8,730 nucleotides of DNA from contig DATCDR010000034.1 in the NCBI GenBank assembly GCA_036510575.1, positions 1-8,730 of the forward strand. Reading direction: 5' to 3'. Positions 1 to 5,743 of the stretch are shown in pieces (position 1 is the stretch's first letter; every line of letters starts with the position of its first letter). The notes beneath the pieces are model-generated. The model worked only from the letters and a program-made list of their open reading frames with translations. It made no database searches and had not been told where the DNA came from. Both the position numbers and the translations under genes were made by a program. Origin of the DNA: DATCDR01 sp036510575. Lineage in GTDB: Bacteria; Actinomycetota; Acidimicrobiia; Acidimicrobiales; Bog-793.

Positions 1-177
1 GACCCGATGCGCCTCGTCTGGCGCCAGACTCCCCTCGCGCGCGCCGTCGAGGCGCTCGGGCTCGCCGCCGCCGCGGTCGTCCGCCTCCTCGGCCCACTCA
101 GGCCCGGAACGACACCTTGGAGCGTGGCCAACGCCGTCACCTGTGGCGAGCTCCTCAGCTCCGGTCTCAGCCCCTGA
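1..177 (+). CDS. 3' end of an unrecognised gene (partial)
   Basis: Frame 1 is open from the window edge to a TGA at 175-177, giving 58 residues. Third codon positions are almost all G or C, as in a real GC-rich gene, and this bias stops at the TGA. The peptide has an Ala/Leu/Val-rich stretch (LGLAAAAVVRLLG, residues 20-32) that could be a hydrophobic helix, and ends in ELLSSGLSP. I do not recognise a family. The 5' part lies outside the window, so the product cannot be named. It may be the last resident gene before the accessory region, or cargo whose end was replaced by unrelated DNA. Confidence 0.4.
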   Translation, partial: DPMRLVWRQTPLARAVEALGLAAAAVVRLLGPLRPGTTPWSVANAVTCGELLSSGLSP

Positions 178-521
178 GGCGCTTCGCGCGCCGCCAATCC
201 AGCTCAACGCACCCATCAGTTCCATCCGCGCGCGTCTCGGGAGCTCCGTCGACGCTCTGGCCTGTGGGGCCCAAGGGCGCGGACAACGACATCGCAAGGA
301 GCGCTGTCCTCAACGAGAGTGTCACCGCCGACAACGTGATCACGAAACTGTGCTTACGCTGAACGTCCACGCCGTCATCATTCAACGTGGCGGGCAACAA
401 CGGCCACTTTCTCGAAGCTCCGGATCGAGTAGCAGCGGATCACCTGGGAAGTGTTCTCTCGCCTTCAAGACATCAGTAACCCCGGACGACTGCAGATCCT
501 GACGACTTAACCATTACTTTT

Positions 522-550
522 GCGCGTGGCCATGAGAAAGGGCCACGCGC
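522..550. terminator. Perfect 10-bp inverted repeat (hairpin)
   Basis: GCGCGTGGCC at 522-531 is exactly complementary to GGCCACGCGC at 541-550, with a 9-nt loop. No T-run follows on either strand (TTTT precedes it on the plus strand), so it is not a classical intrinsic terminator. U-less hairpin terminators are common in GC-rich bacteria. It lies 345 bp after the first gene's stop, which is far for that gene. It could instead be an operator or a relic of an element end. Confidence 0.4.
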
Positions 551-639
551 TCCCAGGCGCGTCGGCCTGACCCCCAGCCACGATGGCCTCAGAAGGACTC
601 AACCCGACCTACTCGTTGTAAGCGAGCTGGGGCCGTATT

Positions 640-900
640 CTGGCGAACGCCAGCGGACGTTAGCGCAGGTCAAGCTGCGTGAGCATCCGTCGGCGTACCC
701 TCCCGAACGTCAGCGTTCGCGCGATGGAAGACGGACGAGACCGCCTCGTCGACAGCGGTCGACTGCGTTCCCAATGAGGGCTCACTGCGTCTTCCTGTCC
801 CCCGTGTAGCTCTGGCCGATCGGTTCCCGGGGCGTAGGTCGTTTGATCCTTTCGCCCCTTGCGTGTCATCCCGTCGAGAGCGGTTTTTTAACGTCCGCTG
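640..900. repeat. Cluster of related short repeats with a 12-bp inverted pair
   Basis: CAGCGGACGTTA at 651-662 recurs exactly inverted at 889-900 (TAACGTCCGCTG), spanning 250 bp. Near-identical units GAACGCCAGCG (644-654) and GAACGTCAGCG (705-715) lie inside two hairpins: CTGGCG-AA-CGCCAG (640-653) and CGAACG-TCAG-CGTTCG (704-719). A T-run at 884-889 abuts the right copy. The layout resembles a small non-autonomous element or a scar, but no target duplication was identified and no family is recognised. Confidence 0.35.
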
Positions 901-1212
901 ACGTCAAATTTATGAAGCTTCTACCAGGACTTTTGTCCGGGGCGTCAATAGAAGTCAGAAGAGAAACGTGCGACCACGACGCTGGCGAGGACATCCGTTG
1001 TCGACGGTGGCGCCGGCCTGAGACCGACACTCGCCGACGCCTGACGGCAATCATCCACGGAGCTTCGCTACTCGGTTTCCGCTCCGTACCAGCATCGGCA
1101 AGATCGAGCCGATCATAAAGCCCGCGGTCAACGATGTAGTCGCGCGACCCCATTCGCGTTGGCGCCTAGGGGGCGACCGTAATTTCAGCCCTTGAAGGTA
1201 CCGCTCAGTCCT

Positions 1213-1227
1213 ACGATCAAAGATCGT
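1213..1227. promoter_or_regulatory. Palindrome upstream of the GIY-YIG fusion gene
   Basis: ACGATC-AAA-GATCGT is a perfect 6-bp dyad with a 3-nt centre, 145 bp before the TTG at 1372. A second dyad, GGAGCG (1261-1266) with CGCTCC (1274-1279), lies between it and the gene. The downstream protein begins with a winged-helix domain, so an autoregulatory operator is possible, but nothing in the sequence proves binding. Confidence 0.25.
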
Positions 1228-1371
1228 GACCCTTAGCGGCGTCGCCGTTCCCACCTCGAGGGAGCGGAGCCAGCGCTCCGGCACGGGCTCGGCATCCAAG
1301 CGACGACCGGACCCGGCGCCAGCGCGTCGGGCCGATCAGCGGCGAGCGCTTCTATCGGCGCAGGCGAACAG

Positions 1372-2910
1372 TTGACGAACGTCGAGAGCGTCCTCAGCGC
1401 CATCCGAGCTCAGCCAGGCCTAAGCGATGCGCAATTGCGCGTCGTGACGGGCGTCAATCCACATCAACAGGTCAACCAGATCTGTCGACGCCTAGAGACC
1501 GATGGTCTGATTGAGCGGCGACGTGACGCGACCGGTCAAATCGTGAACCTCCCACTCGGCTCTTCAGCTCGCAGCTCCCAAGCCACACGAGAACGCTCTC
1601 ACCCAGAGGAGTCGCTTCCACGAAGGGCGGCGGTCATTCGCGGGACGAGCTGCATCCCCGCCGCGAAACTCGACGGGACACTGCTCATCGTGCCCTGCTC
1701 GGCGGAAAAATCCAGAGGCGGTACCACCATACGGGGTGGCCCCAGCGTTCTCGATCTGCTCCCTCGTCACCTCGCGGACGACCTCCGCCAAGCTCGGCAC
1801 GACATCGCCGAGCAGGCGCACCTCAATGACGCGCGTCTGCTGCCTGCATGGCGACGCTACGGCGGCTACCTCTATCGCGCAGCCGGCTCGACTCTCGATC
1901 AGCTCGCGGCCGCGAGGCGACCGCTGCTCATTATCTCCGGCGGTTACGGCATCGTCCTCGGTGAGGAGATGATCGGCGACTACGACCGCCGCTTCCAGCT
2001 CCGGGACTGGCCACGAGGGCTGCTCGACGCCTGCATCGCCCAGGTGGCGCATGCTTTCGGCGTTGAGCGCGCCCTCGCCTTCTGCTCTCGGACCAGCGAC
2101 TACGCGAAGCTCGTCCGGCGAGTCGACTGGCGATCCTGTGGCGTTGAGGCCGAACTCGTTGCACCAATCTCGAGAGGCGGTGGCGCGATGGTCCGCGTGC
2201 CGCGTGCCAGTGGAGAGGCAATCGCTGCATTCGTCGCGAACGAGCTACATGATCTCTGGCGAAGCAGCGACGATCTGTCACTCGAGATTGAGGTGTTGTC
2301 CCGGGCCTCGGCAGGTACGCCGATAGATAACCTCCTCGCGCGGCTCGGCGACGTCGACAACACCGAAGCCCCCGCGGACTTTCCCCTGGACCGAGAAGCA
2401 GCAGCGCTCCCCGGCCTCTACGCCTGGTGGGCTGACGCCGCGGCACGCGAGCTCCTCGGCGAAACGCTCGGCGGCAGCCTGCCAGCCCTCATCTATGCCG
2501 GCCAGGCCGGTGCGACGACCAAGCGAAGCGGGACTGAGCGATCCGCGACACTTGCATCGCGTGTCGCGGGGAACCACCTCCGTGGGAACATCCGCTCCTC
2601 GACCTTCCGGTTGACGCTGGCGGCGCTACTCAGCGAGCACCTCGGCCTCGTGCTCCAACGCTCTAGCGTGCTTGACGCGACGAGCGAACGTGCGCTCTCT
2701 GAGTGGATGTCGACCCACCTTCGGGTTGTCGTTGCCCCCGTCGCAGATCGAGCCGTCCTCTCGGGGCTCGAGGAGGCGGTGCTCGAGCGACTCGACCCTC
2801 CGCTCAACCTCGCAGGCATGAGACCTAGCCCGGCGCGGTCCGTCCTTCGTGCGCGCCGCAAGGCGCTCACTGCTGGTTCGGTGGGCCAGAAGCCGCAGCC
2901 CGAGTCATAG
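1372..2910 (+). CDS. Winged helix - YaaA-like - GIY-YIG nuclease fusion protein
   Basis: A 512-residue protein with three parts. Residues about 1-60 form a winged-helix DNA-binding domain. Residues about 103-295 resemble the YaaA/DUF6884 group: LLIVPCSAEK (104-113), RRYGGYLYRAAG (161-172) and IISGGYGIVLGEEMIGDY (187-204). Residues about 346-490 are a GIY-YIG nuclease domain: GLY (348-350), IYAG (374-377), the candidate catalytic Arg397, GNHLRGN (400-406), Glu467/468 and PPLN (476-479), so the expected active-site residues are present. The TTG start is the only start codon between the upstream stop at 1234 and the winged helix; the ribosome site is weak. A GC-rich hairpin follows the stop. The nuclease and DNA-binding calls are firm; the biological role is not known. 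Its place beside HEPN and PD-(D/E)XK genes suggests defence or genome-conflict function. The YaaA-like part may bind DNA or modify nucleotides, but that is inference. Confidence 0.85.
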   Translation: MTNVESVLSAIRAQPGLSDAQLRVVTGVNPHQQVNQICRRLETDGLIERRRDATGQIVNLPLGSSARSSQATRERSHPEESLPRRAAVIRGTSCIPAAKLDGTLLIVPCSAEKSRGGTTIRGGPSVLDLLPRHLADDLRQARHDIAEQAHLNDARLLPAWRRYGGYLYRAAGSTLDQLAAARRPLLIISGGYGIVLGEEMIGDYDRRFQLRDWPRGLLDACIAQVAHAFGVERALAFCSRTSDYAKLVRRVDWRSCGVEAELVAPISRGGGAMVRVPRASGEAIAAFVANELHDLWRSSDDLSLEIEVLSRASAGTPIDNLLARLGDVDNTEAPADFPLDREAAALPGLYAWWADAAARELLGETLGGSLPALIYAGQAGATTKRSGTERSATLASRVAGNHLRGNIRSSTFRLTLAALLSEHLGLVLQRSSVLDATSERALSEWMSTHLRVVVAPVADRAVLSGLEEAVLERLDPPLNLAGMRPSPARSVLRARRKALTAGSVGQKPQPES

Positions 2911-2911
2911 C

Positions 2912-2935
2912 ACCCGCAGGCGCTCGGACGCGGGT
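2912..2935 (+). terminator. Hairpin just after the GIY-YIG fusion gene
   Basis: ACCCGC (2912-2917) pairs exactly with GCGGGT (2930-2935) around a 12-nt loop, starting two bases after the TAG stop. There is no T-run. The position suggests a U-less terminator separating this gene from the broken nuclease gene that follows. Confidence 0.35.
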
Positions 2936-3037
2936 ACCGCGGCTCACGTCTTGCGCTCTCCGAGGCCGACGCCGAGCGGATCAGCGCCGCCACCATTGGT
3001 AACGTTTGAGCTTCTTCACATCTCGAGTACCGGGGAG

Positions 3038-3489
3038 GTGGAACTCGTCCCTCTCGCCAAGTACTACCTCAACCTCGCCGGCGAGTATCGCGTCGCCTCG
3101 GAATTGCTCAGGCGCGGAGTGTTCGCCGCGATCACCTACGGCAACAAGAAGGGCGCCGACATCTATGCGATCGGCCCGAATCGCGAGACGGCCGTCGTGA
3201 AGCTGAAGGCGTCGAATACCGGCCGATTCCTCACCGGCTTCTATCAGAAGTACACCGACGAGGCGAAAGTGCACCCTGACTCCTGGGTGCTCTACTGGGT
3301 GAAGCGCGATGGCGAGGACGAGTGCTCGTCCTTAGCCATCCTGAGATGGCAAGCGCCCTCCCAGGAGCATCGCTGACCTGGGAGCAGCAAGCCAACGCCG
3401 TGTCGATGGGCGTCGACAACGTCTTGGCAGCCGATCTCCAGATGCAGTCATCAGCATGGGACAAGATCGTGAGCTGGTGTGCTTCCTAG
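3038..3489 (+). pseudogene. Frameshifted PD-(D/E)XK-type nuclease gene
   Basis: From a GTG at 3038 the frame reads VELVPLAKYYLNLAGEYRVA, then KKGADIYAIGPN and AVVKLKASNTGRF, then FYQKYTDE and WVLYWVKRDGEDE. This is a small restriction-endonuclease-like family of about 150 residues. After GEDE (codon ending 3322) the reading frame turns to nonsense and stops at 3376. The +1-shifted frame from about 3325 continues the protein with LSHPEM, ASLTWEQQA, GVDNVLAAD and WDKIVSWCAS, and stops at 3487-3489. One base has therefore been lost near 3323-3325. Active-site positions would be Glu16, Asp41 and Lys57; the residue two before the lysine, normally Glu or Gln, is Lys55 here. The start is uncertain: TTG at 2996 is in frame but has no ribosome site. 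No slippery heptamer is visible at the shift, so programmed frameshifting is unlikely; sequencing error is possible. Confidence 0.75.
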
Positions 3490-3974
3490 ATGAGCAAGAC
3501 GACGCGCGCGAACCTCAATTATGAGGGCGCTGAGGCCGTCTACGGCGTTTGGAGCCGTTCGTCGCGGTCCCTCATTTTCCATGATTAACCAGCCTTTTGT
3601 CGACGACCACGTCTCTGAACCGCGGTGCGAGTCGCTTAACGAAAATCCGAAAACTAGGGACAAGCTAGGGACGGCTTCCTGCCTTCGGGTGCCCGGGCAG
3701 TAGCACTCAGTCGAATTCGAACATTGGACGACGGTTGGCCTATCGCTTTGTGGAAGGCAGGCGTCGGTGGACTGTCGTAGCGCACGCTACTAGCCGACCG
3801 CCTTGCGAGACACTGCGCCATCCATCTAGTGGGCTGGTCATCAGCGTGCCCGTCTATGGCGCCTCGCGTTGCCGAAGACTCGAGAGCTACCGAGGTGATG
3901 CCGGGGCCGAGAACCCCCCGTCGCCCACGCGTCCCTAAGCGAGACGGCCGTCGTGGACGAAGGGTTGGTACGGT
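3490..3974. other. 485-bp non-coding stretch with short repeats
   Basis: No family-like frame is seen. A 32-codon frame starting with ATG at 3490, directly after the TAG of the broken nuclease gene, ends at 3588 and is not recognised. The stretch contains the CTAGGGAC tandem pair (3654-3672), the 10-bp palindrome TCGAATTCGA (3711-3720) and the dyad GTAGCG-CA-CGCTAC (3777-3790). It also holds one copy of a 17-bp repeat shared with the broken nuclease gene (3939-3955). It presumably contains the promoter of the HEPN gene, but no convincing -35/-10 pair stands out. Confidence 0.5.
3654..3672 (+). repeat. Two direct copies of CTAGGGAC, one helical turn apart
   Basis: CTAGGGAC occurs at 3654-3661 and 3665-3672, an 11-bp period that would place both on the same face of the helix. 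Such pairs are typical of protein-binding sites. The nearest downstream gene is the HEPN gene at 3975, about 300 bp away, so the partner is unknown. Confidence 0.4.
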
Positions 3975-5366
3975 TTGAATACGACCGATCCGATCCGCGA
4001 GGAATTCCCCGAGGCGGTCGAGCCCAGGTACGTCACCGCGACGGCGAACGAGGAGATCGAGCTCTATCACGGGACCCTGGTCGCGGACATCGAGGGCACG
4101 ACTCTCGTCGGCAATGGAAGCGTCACCCTCAAGTGGGTGCCATCACCTCAGATCGAATTCGAGTTCGCTGGCAAGCCCGACTTCGAACAAAGCGACTCCA
4201 CCGTTCTTTCGTTCAAGAGCCTGCCGCAGTCAATCAAGCTCCACTCTCCCGGCAACGAACATCGCGGACGCGGTCAGGTCTGGGGGGTATTGCTGCCCTC
4301 GTTCGTAGAGGGCGTGTGGCTCATCTCGGTCCGGGGCCACCTCGAGGAGTTTGAAACGGGCAACCCTGCCCCGACGGAACGAATCCTCTTCCACGTCCCA
4401 AACCTGCCGAGCTTCGTGGGAGAAACGGTCCAGTCAAGCGACAGCTCGAGCGTGGGGGCAACGCGACTGACTGCCGCGACGCGATCATGGCGCGTGCGAC
4501 TCGATGGTCTGGACCATCTCCCTGACCTGTATCCAGAACTGAATAGAACAAACGGCTATGGGATCACTCACGTGGGAGACGTGCAAAGGATCGATGGGTC
4601 ACCGATCCCGTATGAGGAGGTCGAGCAAATCCTCGCCACCCTCACCTGGTGGCTCACCATGCTGCGGAGCGAGCGAACTGGCCCAGTCCTGGCCGCAGGC
4701 ATCCATGAAGGAAGAACCGTGTGGGAACTCGTCCGCATCCCCATCATTCAGCAGTGGACGGGCCCCGACACCTGGATGCCCAGAAAGCTACGCCCAGGGT
4801 TCGAGGATGCCTCGGTCGAAGGTGTTAGCACGGTGCTCGACCACCTGGCCGACCTGCAACCGGGAACGGAGCCTCACCGGGTAATCGAGCGGGCACTCGG
4901 TTGGTACACACAGAGTGTTCAGGGACGGGACACAGACGCCGTGGTCATCACAGCTCAAGCGGGGCTGGAACTCTTGTCCTGGCTAAAACTGACGGGTGAC
5001 CGAGGCGTGTCTCACGATGGGTTCGAGAAGCTTCCGACATCCGATGCCCTGCGGATTACCTTAGGCGAAGCCGCAGTTCCGTTGGATGTGCCAGACCACC
5101 TCGAGGAACTCAAGCGCGCCGCTTCGCTGCCCAACAGTCCCAAGGCCGACGGTCCAGAGGCGGTCGTTGGAACCCGCAACAGTGTCATCCATCCGAAGCC
5201 AAAGGATCGGTTCGCAGACAACGGCGTGATCTTCGAGGCTGGTCGACTCGCGATCCGATACCTGGAGCTCCTCCTCCTTCACCGATTCGGCTACGGGGGC
5301 GAGATTCACGATCGAACGGATCTCCTGGCTTGGAGCGAGTCACCGGCTCCTTGGGCTCGTCATTGA
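3975..5366 (+). CDS. ApeA-like protein with C-terminal HEPN ribonuclease domain
   Basis: A 463-residue protein. The C-terminal part (about 300-440) is helical and carries RNSVIH at 401-406, the R-N-x3-H form of the HEPN RNase motif (R-x4-6-H), preceded by a long helix (AQAGLELLSWLKL, 327-339) and followed by AGRLAIRYLELLLLHRFGY (422-440). The first 150 residues alternate short hydrophobic strands (GSVTLKWVPSP, IEFEFAG, GVWLISVRGHL) and look beta-rich; residues 200-270 may form a second module. The layout, a large N-terminal sensor-like region plus HEPN, matches ApeA-type abortive-infection proteins, which act alone, but I cannot claim homology of the N-terminal part. There is no signal peptide. 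The TTG is the first start after the stop at 3936; GAAGGG about 11 nt upstream is a loosely spaced ribosome site. The probable role is RNA cleavage on phage infection (inference). Confidence 0.7.
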   Translation: MNTTDPIREEFPEAVEPRYVTATANEEIELYHGTLVADIEGTTLVGNGSVTLKWVPSPQIEFEFAGKPDFEQSDSTVLSFKSLPQSIKLHSPGNEHRGRGQVWGVLLPSFVEGVWLISVRGHLEEFETGNPAPTERILFHVPNLPSFVGETVQSSDSSSVGATRLTAATRSWRVRLDGLDHLPDLYPELNRTNGYGITHVGDVQRIDGSPIPYEEVEQILATLTWWLTMLRSERTGPVLAAGIHEGRTVWELVRIPIIQQWTGPDTWMPRKLRPGFEDASVEGVSTVLDHLADLQPGTEPHRVIERALGWYTQSVQGRDTDAVVITAQAGLELLSWLKLTGDRGVSHDGFEKLPTSDALRITLGEAAVPLDVPDHLEELKRAASLPNSPKADGPEAVVGTRNSVIHPKPKDRFADNGVIFEAGRLAIRYLELLLLHRFGYGGEIHDRTDLLAWSESPAPWARH

Positions 5367-5465
5367 GTCCAAGTATCGGCTTTCGCTGGACGCGAGTTTC
5401 TCGATGTTCGTGTTGCAACGTGGTTGTAGTTCGCTTGCCTCCCCCGAGATGTGATTCGGTTCGCG

Positions 5466-5552
5466 CTACAGGTCGACCGCATCGCCACGCAATTCGGCGA
5501 GCTGCTCGCGAAGGTCCACGACGCGGCGGAGGTAGTAGATGCGGACCGAGGG
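5466..5552 (-). pseudogene. Possible C-terminal remnant of an unidentified gene
   Basis: This short minus-strand segment is open between a stop at 5553-5555 and its own TAG at 5466-5468. Its 28 codons are GC3-rich and encode a charged amphipathic helix (residues 7-23, LRRVVDLREQLAELRGD). No start codon or ribosome site lies within it. It may be a fragment stranded next to the attachment site when an element inserted, or a chance open frame. Confidence 0.2.
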
Positions 5553-5609
5553 CTACTGACCGGATCAGGCACCAGACTTGAGCTGCCCGAACGGACTGAT
5601 CGTGAGCAG

Positions 5610-5653
5610 TACGGATCAGAAGGTTGGGGATTCGAATTCCTCCGAGTGCACCA
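5610..5653 (+). other. tRNA-Arg(ACG) 3' half, attachment site (att)
   Basis: The segment matches tRNA positions 33-76: U33 (5610), anticodon ACG (5611-5613), stem 3' strand TCAGA (5616-5620), variable loop AGGTT (5621-5625), T-arm GGGGA-TTCGAAT-TCCTC (5626-5642), acceptor strand CGAGTGC (5643-5649), discriminator A, and CCA (5651-5653). The sequence before it (GAGCA, 5604-5608) cannot pair with TCAGA, and no GCACTCG acceptor strand lies at the right distance, so the 5' half is absent. A tRNA cut in the anticodon loop is the usual trace of tyrosine-recombinase integration. The T-stem has an A-T pair where G53-C61 is normal, so the copy may have drifted. Confidence 0.8.
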
Positions 5654-5674
5654 ACGATAGCAGCAGGTCAGAGG

Positions 5675-5738
5675 CTATTTTGAAAGGTCGCATAAGCGAG
5701 TAGGGCTGCGCGCGACCCTACAAATGGCCCTATTTTGA
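5675..5738. promoter_or_regulatory. Repeats in the integrase leader (possible arm sites)
   Basis: Between the tRNA fragment and the integrase start, CTATTTTGA occurs twice in direct orientation (5675-5683 and 5730-5738). Two interlaced dyads lie between them: GGTCGC (5686-5691) with GCGACC (5712-5717), and GTAGGG (5700-5705) with CCCTAC (5716-5721). Tyrosine integrases with an N-terminal arm-binding domain use such short repeats beside the core att site, and the second copy overlaps the integrase start, which would allow autorepression. This role is inferred. Confidence 0.45.
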
Positions 5739-5743
5739 GCGGC

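Larger units (their letters stand above)
178..1371. other. 1.2 kb stretch without a convincing gene
   Basis: Open frames here are short, overlap one another on both strands and show no family resemblance or steady codon bias. The stretch holds a perfect 10-bp inverted repeat (522-550), a cluster of related short repeats (640-719 and 889-900), a hairpin at 1213-1227 and another at 1261-1279. A minus-strand frame running left from 1299 starts with GC-biased codons (MDAEPVPERWLRSLEVG) and could be the start of a decayed divergent gene, but it loses the bias after about 25 codons. I read the stretch as decayed mobile DNA plus the regulatory region of the gene at 1372. Confidence 0.5.
5367..5743. 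other. Junction region between the HEPN gene and the integrase
   Basis: About 240 bp of apparently non-coding DNA is followed by the tRNA-Arg 3' half (5610-5653) and a 91-bp integrase leader. On the minus strand, 5466-5552 is a 28-codon open segment between stops with strong GC third-position bias. It contains YYLRRVVDLREQLAELRGDA, which looks like the amphipathic C-terminus of a lost gene; it has no start codon. I see no promoter that can be named with confidence. Confidence 0.45.

Noticed and set aside
1564..2446. Minus-strand frames opposite the GIY-YIG fusion gene
   Set aside because: Composition is Arg/Gly-rich shadow coding; the plus-strand protein has several intact domain motifs.
2849..3037. 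Longer N-terminus for the PD-(D/E)XK gene starting inside the GIY-YIG fusion gene
   Set aside because: The added residues are low-complexity Arg/Ser/Pro typical of a shadow frame, overlap the previous gene and its hairpin, and precede the family-like start.
3323..3331. Programmed ribosomal frameshift in the PD-(D/E)XK gene
   Set aside because: No slippery heptamer or obvious stimulatory hairpin lies at the shift point, and the catalytic residue is also altered, which favours gene decay.
3953..4354. 133-codon plus-strand frame (GTG start) over the start of the HEPN gene
   Set aside because: Arg/Gly-rich shadow of the HEPN gene in another frame, with no recognisable motif.
5578..5653. A complete tRNA-Arg gene ending at 5653
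   Set aside because: No matching acceptor 5' strand, D-arm or anticodon-stem 5' strand is present; only positions 33-76 fit.
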